From NCBI RefSeq assembly GCF_000004075.3, contig NC_026659.2, positions 2,418,001 to 2,482,000 on the forward strand: a stretch of 64,000 nt of DNA. The letters run 5' to 3'. The notes under the pieces are model-generated. The model ran no database searches. It was not told the DNA's origin and was given only the letters and a program-made list of their open reading frames with translations. This document shows positions 1 to 11,612 of the stretch, one piece after another. Position numbers and translations under genes: made by a program. Source of the stretch: Cucumis sativus. Lineage: Eukaryota > Streptophyta > Magnoliopsida > Cucurbitales > Cucurbitaceae. The first letter of the stretch is position 1; each line of letters opens with the position of its first letter.

Positions 1-3000
1 CAGATTAGATGCCCCCAATGCCTAAATTTATGAATGTGACTTTACTTTTCTAATTCCAATATTAATTAAAGTTCAAATTTAATCAAACCAATAGTTATTT
101 TAGAAACAATAATCATAAATGTATTTCTGTGATTATAATTTATTAATCTAACCAATTGACTCTTTTTCTTTCTTTCTAAATTATGTTTTTTCAAAAAAAA
201 AATTGTTAACAACATTTTAGCTCAATCATAAATTATACATTTTATAATTTGTCTAATTTTGTTGTATTAAAAAATTGTTGTTTGGATTCTTTTCCATTTA
301 AAATTAACTTAAACAACATTCAAAACTTAAAAAGAAAAAGAGAAAAAAAGAAGGTTGAATTTGAAATATATTGATTAGGGATATTTAGATTGAATATTGT
401 TTAGGGTAAAAAAAGGAAAAGAGAATAGGAGGAGGTTGGAAGGAAATAAATGAAGGGGATGGTGGTGGAAGGAGGATGGTGGAGAAGCGAGTTAAATGAA
501 AATGGAATGGGAAGGAAAGCATTTAATGATGAGAGTGTAGGCTTAGGCTTATGTGGTTGTTGTCAACATTTAACTCTCACATCCAATCCTTCCCTTCTCC
601 ACCTGTCCTCATTTATTACTCTTTTTTTCCCCTCCCTCTCTCTCTCATTTCATTCTCCAAAAATTATTTAATGAGGACATGATCAGAAAGAAATTTCAAA
701 GTAGGTTGGTTAAGTTCATAATAATAACAGTAACAGCCTACTTAGATCATCATTATTACATACAAAATTCGAGGTATTTATTTCTAAGGATTATCCATTA
801 CATGGTAAATTCATCCAATGATTTCTATTGTTTTTGCTTTTACTGGATCGTGGATAATGAAATTACAATCTTACGAACAACAAAATAAACAATCAGTTTT
901 AATACAATTTTTATGATTATTTAGAAAGAAAATTACGATACCCATCAAGAGGTTAAGTCCTATTTCTTAGAACGGAGAGGTGAAGGTTTGATGTATCACT
1001 CTTAATTTATGGTTGCATCTAAACAAATCACCAATACCGAAACCATTTTTAATTAATACAACTTCTCATTATTTAGAAAGTAATTATTTAATTTGTGCCA
1101 AAAGACTTTTTTTTTTATATTTTCTTTTACTCTTTCCAATATATGAGTTAGGGTTTATATTTATTTCTGGATGGTTGATCTTAAAAAGGGAAATTACAAA
1201 ACTAGTAATATAAAATATGTGTGTGTTATAGTTTGAAATGAATTTATATTTTGTGGCTTATTAAAAAAAAAAAAAAGACCATGTCAGCTTACTCAGTTTA
1301 AACAACAATTTTAGTAGTTTTGTCAATCAAATATGGCATAGAGATTTGAACTATAAAACTTATAGATACTAACATATCTATGTGTCAATTGAAATATGTT
1401 TGTTTGAGTCGTTTCAACTTAAAAATTAAAGTTTAATAATGTGACATATGTTCTAAAACTTTGTTGATTGAATCAACAACTTTCAACTTTAATAGATAAA
1501 TAATTATTGTTAATTTATAAATATATTTATTTAAGTTAGTTAAAAATCTAACTGTAAAAGCTACATAAATATATATAACAGTACAATAGTACAATAATTA
1601 TTAGGTAGTTTTTCTAAATAAACAAAAAGAAGGATAAGTAATGGCTCAAACACTTAACTTCAGTATTTATTTGCAAAGTTACATCAATCTTTAACTTAAT
1701 TCGTTTATAAAAGATGTCTAAACCTATAAACATTTGAGTGTCAATAAACTAATTAGGCCAACTCATGATAGTTACTAATAGATTAATTTAAAACAACTAG
1801 ACAAGGAACAAAATAGTCTTCTTAGAGATTTAAAGTTTGATTTTCCATGTCTAGCAAGTTTAGAAAAATGTCAATCCCTACAAAATTATGCCTAGAAACA
1901 AAATAAAATTAGGCAAAATTTTAAAGATATATCATTGTTAAAAAGTTTCAATCACTCAATTTATTGATTAGATACAAAATTGATTAAAAGAAAAAAAAGA
2001 TAGATCAATTTAAGAAATATTTAATCAATACATATAGTGTTTCAATGTTAATAAGCGTTTGCTGCACACGTTCCAATTATTTGGCCAAAACATCGAAACC
2101 ACATATCAATGATATGGTGTCACTGTATATAAACTGTCATTAGACACATTTAATTATTTTTTCTATATTTCCCTAATCATGATATATAAACCAAAAAATC
2201 TAATGGTTATGACATGTGACCTAACCTATCATAAGAAAATTACATGGGTGATGAGGATAGGACCGGACTCAAAGACCAAAGAAAGGAAGTGTATTAGTAG
2301 CGCCAAGGGGCAGGCGTTTGGGTTTGGGTTTGGCAGCCCCACCTGTGGGCACAGCCACAGAGCCTTTGCCCAAAACCCTTGGATTGGTTCTTTGTTGTAA
2401 CATTTTCTACTGCCATATTCCGCCCCCACTTTCCATTTTACTCCCACATTTATAATCCACTCTTCTTTGAAAACAATGGCAAAGAAAGAAAAAACAATTC
2501 TTTTCAGGTGGTGCACCCAAGTCTTTCTCAAAAGCAACAATTCAAAAAGAAAACCAACCCCACTGAAAAAAAAAGAAGAAAAAAACCATTTCCATTTTAA
2601 TCACTTGCTTATTATAATATTCCCTTTCTTAAAAGGTTTGAATTCTTTGAAATTCAATTTTCTTTCTAACATTTTAATGATGATTTCTTGCTAGCCGCCA
2701 ATCACCTTCATGTGTGTTTGTTGTTTCTTGCCATCATTTTAATTCCTTCCTGTTCAAGTGGGATTGGAATTTGGGACCATACGTTCCTCACATTTTTAAG
2801 TTGTACATTTTAATTTTTGAAAACAATTTAATTCATCTTCACTTTTCAAACTTTAATCAAAGGTTAAGCAAAACTAATTAATATTTACAAAATCAAACAA
2901 CTTTCTTTTTCGATATATAATTATCAGTATATTGAGAAGAGGTACACAAAATTTAACGTTGGATGTTAATATATGAAAATTAGTTTTCTTTTTAATGTAA

Positions 3001-5690
3001 TTTAGTTTTCAAAAAGGAAAAGAAATTAAAAAAAGAATGTGGTAGCTACATCTTTTCATAGTTTAATTAATGTACTAAATTTTCTGTTTATATATTATGA
3101 GTGTTTTGGACTATACCCAACACAAAAATCGATGTCAGTTGTAGGTTGGCTTATTCAAAAGGATCATAACTACTTTGTATGTCCAACAAAATTTGAAATT
3201 TTGCATACAACTAGTGCAGATACTGTTGAATGGCACACAACAAAATCATAATGACAAGTTTTATTTAAAAGGAAGTTTGGATAAGAAGAATTGATATTCT
3301 TTTTATCTCTTAGATTAAATAGACAACATTGAACGTTACCTTCATCGAAATTTTGAACCTATCCAATTTTAGGAGAAGGAGAAGAGTATATGTTGTTTAT
3401 CTTTCAAAGACATTTTTATTGTCAAAAGATTATACTGTGAGATAATTCACACCATTCAACTCCTTGGGTTGATTATCAAGAATTGAGTCTATTTCAAATT
3501 CAAAATTTCTTCCTAAATTATGAAATTAAAACTTATGGTTGAAAATTTTCATGAATAGTTCTTACCAAATGAAATAAATGATTATTGGTGACACAAGTTT
3601 TTGTTCCCTGCTCTTTTAGGATTTCCTCAAGTAGCTAATTAGTCATGCATGTACATGAAGTGATATCTTTCTCCTTTTGTTGAATATTAATTGTAAATTT
3701 GTATTGATCGTGTGTGGTTTATGTGAATGATAGAAGTGTTCAATGCATACTGTTAGAAGAAAATTGTTTGTGTTCAATAAAAGTGTTGATCAACTTTGTT
3801 GAATATAATTTGCTGGAATTGTAACATATGCCCGCAATAGAAGAGTTGTATGTTGTTTTTCTTAAAACAAAACAATTCATTAAAAATCAAAAGGAACCAA
3901 GAAAATAGCATTCTAAAAAATAAATGAAGAAGGATAATGGTAGGGTTGATATAGAAGTTCTTGGATTCAAATTGGTTTTAATTTATTTGTATTTAATATT
4001 AGTTTCTGTATGATATTTCATTGAAGATTACACACCAAACATTTAATGAACGTTTGACATGGGCATTTAATGACGACCTTTCTATTCCATGTTTAGGATA
4101 GAATGACTTTTCATACGAGCATATATATAATGACTTATATTTCCTCAATGTCACACATACCATCTCATTTAAAAATCTAACAAAATATATGACCGTCATT
4201 AAACAATATAAAAGTTTTGTTATTGTAGAACTATAGTAACAACCCAAACAATATTTGTCCATGTGTTCCATTTCTTTTCTTTTAATGTTGAGCATCATCA
4301 ATATTAAAACCTCAATTTTTTGTTCTAAACTTGCATGTATCTATAAGCCTCCTTAATGAGAAGTTGTAATTTTCTAATTATTCAATAATTATGAAATATA
4401 AAACTCTTTTAATTTCTATGGTAGACTTATTTAAACACTCATACTCTCTTGATACGGTTATGTCATCTTAGTAAGTGACATACAAAAAAAAAATTATAAT
4501 TTTTTTAAGTGGGTTATATATATATATGTCAATTTATAGTAATGTTACCGCTAGTAGTGAGTTTAGTTTAAGAATAACAATTGGGCGAGAAAGCTGGTCA
4601 AATAAAAAGAAAACTATAACGAAAGATTATATTTAAAACTGTTGTCTCCCAAGTCCCAACCAAATATTGATACAATTAGTAAAAATACATTAACAGACAT
4701 TTAAAATGAAATAATAAGTTTCTTCCAAATTACTTCATCTCTTCATTCGAAAACATTTTAAAGACTAATAGTTTACATACTTGTATCTGACATTTACACT
4801 ATAAAAGAACTTTAAGACAAAAGCTTTAATTTAACCAAACTACTGTGTTATTATTGCATTTCAATTTATAATTATCTTTTGTTTAACCACCAACTTACGT
4901 GTCTTTTAATAGAGAGGTCAGATATTTAAATTCATTATTCATTAAATCATGTGTTAAACTAAAAAAGAACCATTATTAAATGTGACTGAATAGCATTATA
5001 ACTTTATTTTTTTTAATGATAAGAACGTGTGAAAGTGAGTTAAATTATAATCATAAATGGTAGAACATAATTAATTAAATTATAATTCAAACTTTCGTAT
5101 AAAAATTAATGATTCTAGTACAATAATAATTACAAGAATGACGAAAAAGAGAGAACATTTCAATGGTTGCAACTTACAACATTAATAATCTTTTTTTTTT
5201 TTGACCATGTGCTCCCATAAATCATAACTTGGAGGTTTAATATATATTAATTGAACTACTAATAGTTTACAATTCGTGATAGAAAAAAGATATACAGAGA
5301 TTGCCTTATTCTTAATCCTTAATAGTAAGTTGTGGTGATTGTGTGATACTATTGACAAGAGATTTTGTTTTGGTAAATATTGAAAGTGTGGTACAAAAAT
5401 GATAACAAAGGAAGGAAGGAAGGAAGAAGAATGATATAAGAAACAAATTAGTTATGAAAAAAGATGAAAGAAGTAAGGATTGAGAGAGTGTGTGGTGAAG
5501 GATTGATTGATAAAGAAGAAGAAGAAGAAGAAAGAAACAAAATTGATTGACGTCGTACTGAGTGAACAGGTAAATTAAATTTCCGTAAAATATAATGGAA
5601 TGAGATGAGAATATAATATAATATAATAAAGACTATAAGTAACCAAAGAATAATAGTTTCCTAAAAATAAATAAAATAAAATAAATCGGG
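1..5690. other. AT-rich intergenic region, no gene recognised
   Basis: Only short unconvincing reading frames are present, rich in Phe, Leu, Ile and Lys as expected of translated AT-rich DNA. Low-complexity stretches include a TC-rich tract near 625-650, poly-A and poly-T runs, and GGAA and GAA repeats at about 5410-5426 and 5513-5534, followed by an AATAT-type run near 5610-5630. The last three lie just upstream of the S-acyltransferase gene and may belong to its promoter. A GC-richer patch at 2255-2400 stands out but contains no recognisable product. Confidence 0.7.
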
Positions 5691-6035
5691 ACGCACACGG
5701 TTTGTTCTTTGTTGTTTTCGTACTAAAACGACGCGTCGGAACTTATGGAAACGTATAATCGGAATTATCTTCTTCATAATTTTGTATTAGGGGCAATTTC
5801 GAGTTTCTTCATCCCCAATTAGTCCTCCGCCGTTCGTCCGTCTCTCGATCCCACTCTTGGATTTTCTTAATTTCTCTCTTCCAATTCCAATTCTTAATTT
5901 ATTCCAAAATGTTTCCCAATCGGCTCTGAATTCGTAACTCCGATCATCGTCGCACCTGGTTTCTGATTCCGATTTCGCATTCCGTTCCTGATTTCTCATC
6001 CTTTTCCCTTTGCGAGATCAGAATCAGGAGCAGAA

Positions 6036-8948
6036 ATGTCTTGGAATGTCTTCAAATTCTGCACGGCGCTGCGTGCTTTGGGTTCTATCATGATCCTTTT
6101 AGTTCTAGGTATAATCGGTCTCTCCTATTACGCTTTGGTCGTCGTCAACTATGGTCCGGCTCTCTTTCGCGGAGGCCTTAATTCGCTTACCGCTTTCCTA
6201 GTCTTGCTCTTGTTTCATTCTTTGGTAAGTCTATTTTTTGCCCCCTCTTTCAGCTTCGATTGCATTTGTATACTACTAGCCCAACTTAATTTGACTTCCA
6301 CAATTTACCTTCTTGTGGACCTTGGCAGTTCCTGATTTTTCTTTTTCTCGTCTTGGTTATACCAATTTCCACTTTTCTTTAACATGAGCTGCTTAGGAAA
6401 TTTAAACTTGTAGAAAATTTAACATCCTAATGCAGAAAGTAATTGCTTCTTGCATGTTGTTTCATATTAGTTTTGGGGATTATGGGGCTAAAGTTTCAGC
6501 TGAGTCTTCAAATTTTTCTATCTTCTAGATACGTTAATTGCTCTAGGTGACCACCGTTTGCTTTTTTATTTCTTTGTTTGCTCGTAGAAGAGCTTTACGC
6601 AGAGAATAAAATTTCTATGGGATTCTTCTTTTTGGTTTGTTTTGGAAAATGGCGGTACTTTGGGTCAGAATAAGTAAAAAGCGAATAAACACTATGCCTT
6701 ATTCTGAAGTTGGAAAGATGTGTTGATGTTGTGGGTTCATCTTTAGAATAGCAAATGTTTATTTCATATAGTTTGAAACCTTTGATTTACCAATCTCTGT
6801 TTATGTAGTTGGTGATGCTATTATGGAGCTACTTTTCGGTTGTACTAACAAATCCGGGATTTGTTCCACCTTTTTGGAGACCTGAATCGGATGAAGAGAA
6901 AGGCGATGCTGATCCGTTAATGGCATCAGAATACAATGGTCCTGGTGCAGGGCCAGAACAAGGTACTATGCCAAGTGATTCTTCAAATCAAAAAGTACGA
7001 TTCTGTCGCAAGTGCAACCAGTTTAAACCACCTCGTTGCCATCATTGTTCTGTTTGTAAGTTCTTCAACCTCCTATTTTTTTTTTTTTTTATATATTCAT
7101 GTAGAAGCTTACTATGGTCCTAGCTAGTAAACATGGTGTAAATGCCGATTATGCTTTCTTTGGTAGGTGGAAGGTGTGTATTGAAAATGGATCATCATTG
7201 TGTGTGGGTTGTCAATTGTGTTGGAGCAAAGAACTACAAGTACTTCCTACTTTTTTTGGTATGCCCAACCATAGTATTTGCTTCCTTCTGATATCGAGTT
7301 CTTTCTTTCCAATTCCATGGTTCTCGTGATGAATTATCCATTTAGAAAATTAATGATGCCACATATATACGCATGGTTATATTCTGGTTCTTTGCAAAAT
7401 TTTCAGTTGATAATTGATATAACCTGTCATTATTGATGTTCTACTTGTGCTATAGTAATATTTTCTGTTTTTGTTATGGCAGCATCATTGCATTACTCGT
7501 TTGTTTTTATGATCTGTGTAAGATAAAATCATTTTATCCCGAGAGTAGTTGATAATCTAACTTCTTCTGGCATTTCTTATGTCAAGTTACAATTTTGTTT
7601 CATCACTTAATAAAAAGTGCACAGCTAATTAGAGGTATATGGAAGTTTCACTAACCATCTCATTCTGTTTCTTTTTATGCAGTTTTACACATTTCTTGAA
7701 ACAACCCTTGTCACTTTGTCACTATTGCCATACTTCTTAGCCTTTTTCTCTGATGGTGATATAACGGGAACACCTGGTAGCCTTGCAGCTATATTTATCA
7801 CATTTAGTAAGTGCATAATTGAAAACTTTGTTCATCAGTTAAGATATTTCGACATATCTCTAATTTTCTTTGCTTTTCCCGTACAGTTTTAAATTTAACA
7901 TTTGCATTGAGTGTTATGGGTTTTCTGATATTGCACGTATCACTCGTAGCAGCCAATACTACCACGATAGAGGTTAGGCCTTTACCTTCGAGAAATAGTA
8001 TTTTGTTTGCTTTGCTTAAATACATTTAAAGGGGCTGAATTGGTCTATGGGATATTTTATTTGCCGTTGTCAGGCATATGAGAAGAAAACCACTCCGAAA
8101 TGGCATTATGACCTTGGTCGCAGAAAAAATTTTGAGCAGGTACCTTCCTCTCAACTCACTGGCCTCTTTCTTGCGGACATTCTTTTTTTCACTTATTGGT
8201 CGTGTAGTTATCTGTTGGTGCTAAACAGCTAGACGCTGATTTTTCTTATTGATATCCTTATTTAGTTACGAGTATCCAAGTTTCCAGAGTCTTGATATTC
8301 TCTCCCTACCAGAAGGGCTTTTATGGTACTTAATCTTCCTTGTCTTTCGCAAGACAGATTTGTCTGTATTCCAAAATGACATATTGGTCCCAACTATCCG
8401 CATCTTAGATTCGTAACAACCAACAAACTCTACATCGTTGCTCCCTTACCTTTTTAGGGTGCAGGAAAGATAAATTGGCTGGCACTATTCCTATCGGTAT
8501 TCTGTATTTAAGTTGTCAATTATACTCAGTTAGCCAAAATGCATCTATGTTGAAATATTTTAGGAACAAACCCAACTTTTCATCATCTGCGAAGATTTAT
8601 ATCAATAATATCCTCAAGGACCTAACTTTTTTGTAACTTTATCTTTAATTCCAATGTTTTTATAGGAACATCCAACTATCCATTTATAGGAAATCTTAAA
8701 AGTTGAATTTAACTTGTGAAACTAAAAATAGATAGCTAGTATCCTAGGATTCCTTCCATCAATTATTTGTACATGCTAGACTTCTTTTGCCATTGACACT
8801 AAATTAATTCATGCATCAGGTGTTCGGAATGGATAAAAAGTACTGGTTTATCCCTGCATATTCTCAAGATGACATAAAGCGGATGCCTAACCTCCAAGGC
8901 CTCGAGTATCCAATGCGGTCAGACTTGAATCTACTTCAGGAATTGTAA
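6036..8948 (+). CDS. DHHC-type protein S-acyltransferase (PAT13/PAT14-like), 7 exons, 310 aa
   Basis: Predicted to transfer palmitate to cysteines of membrane proteins, probably at the Golgi or another endomembrane as known for plant relatives. Exons: 6036-6224, 6809-7055, 7167-7258, 7683-7806, 7887-7972, 8074-8139 and 8820-8948. All have GT-AG borders and join in frame to a TAA stop. Two N-terminal membrane segments (about residues 10-35 and 48-75) precede the cysteine-rich domain, whose zinc-type CRKC and RCHHCSVC motifs lead into the catalytic DHHC at residues 154-157. Two more membrane segments follow. A TTxE motif (TTIE, residues 243-246) and an aromatic C-terminal region near NFEQVFG complete the family pattern. 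The length fits the family (about 300 aa). The start is the first ATG after a GC-richer leader and begins MSWNVFKFC, typical of this clade. In Arabidopsis this subgroup acts in salicylate and senescence control; the same role here is inference. Confidence 0.93.
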
Positions 8949-9025
8949 AATCAATCTCAAGAGTTAAAATTTGCAAGCTCCCCATTATCTGGTACATAGA
9001 GAAGAATTATGTGATTGCATCAAGG

Positions 9026-9026
<1 letters not shown>

Positions 9027-9068
<42 letters not shown>
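9027..9068. repeat. (GA)n dinucleotide microsatellite
   Basis: About 20 uninterrupted AG units lie some 80 bases past the S-acyltransferase stop codon, probably in its 3' untranslated region or just beyond. Likely polymorphic in length between individuals. Confidence 0.95.
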
Positions 9069-9070
<2 letters not shown>

Positions 9071-10051
9071 TATGGCCAAAAGGTTTCACCTTGATCCTTA
9101 AATTGAATGAAAGGTCAGTTAAAATTCCTGACAAGAAAATTAAAAAAAAAATCATAAAGAATAGCTTTCTCAGGTGTTGCGCTGTATAATAATAGTTTGA
9201 AAATGCCATTTTTCTGCTTAGCGATGCACAAATTATAGTTCTGTGCCCAGTTTTAGCTCAATGTTATGTTTTTATTATGTATATTTGTTATTCGTATGTA
9301 ACCCCAACACCTTAGTTTTGAGATTACACCCCAAACCCCATTATTGGAACTTTTTGCTCTGCCTCTTCTATCTAAATTTCCAAGCTTGTTTTAACTCCAC
9401 GCCCATGTTTTTGCTGATTATATAATTATTAATAATAAATTTCTTAATCTACTTCAATCTGGTATTAAAGTCAGTTATGGAGGGCTAGGGCTGCGGCGGT
9501 CTCCCTCCATGTGCATGTGAAGGGAAGAAAGAGGTTAGTGGCGTCAATAAGTAGGAGCTTGAAATTTTTAATTTTTGGACAATACTATATTCAGAATTCT
9601 AACCCATGATTTAAAAATTACATCATTTTATCTAATTTACGTGAATTTTTTTATCAAAATATAATTAAAAAACACTCGTTCCCAATTTTACAAATGATAA
9701 TGAAATCACTCACCAACAACTCGTGGGTAATCCATTTACATAAACCTTGGTTGGACATGACGTTGGGATGAATCTTATTTACATTAAGTGCATTATTAAA
9801 TGCTTTGTTTTTAAAGTATATTGATATAAGGAGTTTATGAAGTTTTTCTTTTCTGATTAATTCCAACCAAATCTTATATGTAATCATTTCCAACAAAATT
9901 TTCATTTAAAAAATTTGTTAAAATTTAGTAATATTTTTCGCTTCGGAACACACAGTTAAAATGTTCCATTTCCAATAACTTCTAAAAGTTAAATTTTAAT
10001 ATTACAACAATAAAGTTTTAGAAAACTCAATAGTGGTTGACAATATTTGAT

Positions 10052-10211
10052 GTGTTTGACAAGATTAAACACTCATTAATCTATTGTTGTTTTATTAGGA
10101 CTCTTACAAATTTATGTAACAATAAAACCTTGTGTTTGACACGCTTAAACACTCATTAAACTATTAATATTTTATAAGGTATTTTCCAAATTTAATGTAA
10201 CAACAAAACTT
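10052..10211. repeat. Imperfect tandem repeat, two units of about 80 bp
   Basis: Two adjacent segments both start with GTGTTTGACA and run through AAACACTCATTAA, a TATT(G/A) stretch and a TAATGTAACAA-like end. The units start at 10052 and 10132. They have diverged by several substitutions, so the duplication is not recent. Confidence 0.8.
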
Positions 10212-10822
10212 CTTTCTCTCTTACAACCAAACAAAGAAAAATCAATCAATATATGTTTAAACAAATACAATTAAAATTCCATCACACCTAAAAACATCAT
10301 ATAAAATTCCATATCAATTTGAAGATTTCAATATATGACCTCAAAGAGAAAAAAGAAAAAAGAAGAGTACATGTTGATCTACAAATCAAATTGATACTTT
10401 TATACGTATAATTAAAATTCTATAGGATTCTAGAAGATGATTACAAATTTTCCTTCCTTTAAGGCTGTAATATGAAATTTCTTTAAGCAATAAATGAAAA
10501 ATTCAATGAATATGCTCAAATTTTTTCTTTGGTTTTCTTTATAGCCACGCAAACCCTTAATTATTTAACAAAATCTCTTGATTACACTCGGAATTTAGCA
10601 TATGGACTAAAATATTAAACACAGCAATTTGATAATCTCAAATAGAGATGAAGAAGATGAAGAAGAAAAAAAAAAAATGAAATGATGATACAATAAATTT
10701 GTCAGTGTTAAGTACAATTAATTCCCCCAACCTATCCCTAAAACACAAAAACATATGTTTTATACACAAATTATGACAAAACTGTATTCACAAGGTTGGA
10801 AAAATAGAAAGAAAAGAAAAGT

Positions 10823-10840
10823 AAAACGACACCGTTTTGG
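10823..10840. promoter_or_regulatory. Near-palindromic ACGACACCGT motif
   Basis: AAAACGACACCGTTTTGG lies just past the DUF1442 stop codon. A related ACGACGCGTCG sequence lies in front of the S-acyltransferase gene near 5726-5737. From memory, motifs of the AAACGAC(N)CGTTT type recur near plant genes; their function is not established here. Confidence 0.4.
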
Positions 10841-10856
10841 CTCAAAACATTATTCG

Positions 10857-11612
10857 TCACTTCCGAATTACAAACTCCTCGCCTGACCGTCGATCAACAT
10901 GCTTGATCCATTTTCCTTTCCCCCCGCCGGATCCTGAATTCCCACCGGCGGCGGCCACGTGTGCTATATCCAAACCCTTCCCCACAGGCAAAAACGCGGA
11001 TCGAACCAAACGCCGCGTTCCGTTCTCGGTAACACTTATCCATCTGAAACTCGAATCGCTTCTCGAGTTGGCGTTCTTGCAAATCAAAACCGCGCCTCTA
11101 GAACTCAGATTAGCGAGTTTCAAAACTCGGCTGAAATTCCTCCTCTGACTATCCACCACCAGAAAATCTATACCTACTAATCCTTCCATCACCTCCTCTG
11201 GCTCTCCCACAATCACTTCCGGAGATAATCCTGCTCTCTCCATCGCTCTCGAATATTCTCCTCTCGATCTCTCATCAGGAACCACACACACGTGTCTCCC
11301 TCCGACGTGACGGCGAGCCACCGCCAGACCTATACTAGTCGCAATCGCTCCGCCGGTCGACCACGTCTCGACGATGAATTGCGCGTTCCATCCCGCCGCC
11401 ATCGCTGAAATCAGTTCGGCAACGCCGGATTCTTGATGGAGATCACACTTTACACAAAACTGAAATACATCAATCATAAGCTCCATAAAAGAAAAGAAAA
11501 AAAAAAAACAGGGAAATTGAAATTGAAATGAAAATAAAAGAAAGTATCTTACAGATTGAACGGTGTCGATGTAGGCTTTGGAGGCCGTCTCAGGGGACCA
11601 AACGAGCTTCAT
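10857..11612 (-). CDS. DUF1442 family protein, 2 exons, 216 aa
   Basis: A plant family of unknown function. The fold may be Rossmann/methyltransferase-like, but that is family-level speculation. Exon 1 (11612-11553) encodes MKLVWSPETASKAYIDTVQS, the near-invariant opening of this family. Exon 2 runs 11447-10857. The intron is 105 bases. I placed the 3' splice site at an AAAG so that the protein continues CDLHQESGVAEL, as relatives do; an upstream CAG would also be in frame and would add five residues (FCVKC shares its last C). Conserved stretches include ELISAMAAGWNAQFIVETWS, a VVPDE segment, DFLVVDS and GAVLICKNA. The C-terminus is Gly-rich (about residues 188-200) and then basic. The coding region is clearly more GC-rich than its flanks. 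Both exons are intact. Confidence 0.88.
   Translation of the reverse strand: MKLVWSPETASKAYIDTVQSVRYFLLFSFQFQFPCFFFFFSFMELMIDVFQFCVKCDLHQESGVAELISAMAAGWNAQFIVETWSTGGAIATSIGLAVARRHVGGRHVCVVPDERSRGEYSRAMERAGLSPEVIVGEPEEVMEGLVGIDFLVVDSQRRNFSRVLKLANLSSRGAVLICKNANSRSDSSFRWISVTENGTRRLVRSAFLPVGKGLDIAHVAAAGGNSGSGGGKGKWIKHVDRRSGEEFVIRK

Larger units (their letters stand above)
8949..10856. other. Intergenic region between S-acyltransferase and DUF1442 gene
   Basis: Holds the 3' flank of the S-acyltransferase gene (convergent with the next gene), the GA microsatellite and an imperfect 80-bp tandem repeat. A GC-richer patch at about 9470-9545 starts with a sequence slightly like a retrotransposon primer-binding site. 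No coding region was recognised. Confidence 0.6.

Noticed and set aside
450-671. Small frame in a purine/pyrimidine-rich patch with partly complementary halves, considered as a miRNA precursor
   Set aside because: No known plant miRNA sequence recognised and the pairing is too interrupted.
2229-2540. 103-codon minus-strand frame
   Set aside because: Composition reflects the local GC patch and AT flanks; no domain or conserved motif is visible.
8985-9209. Reading frame with Ser-Leu repeats
   Set aside because: It is only a translation of the GA microsatellite.
9455-9545. Sequence like a retrotransposon primer-binding site (TGGTATTAAAGTCAG)
   Set aside because: Only a loose match, with no LTR ends or other element parts recognised nearby.
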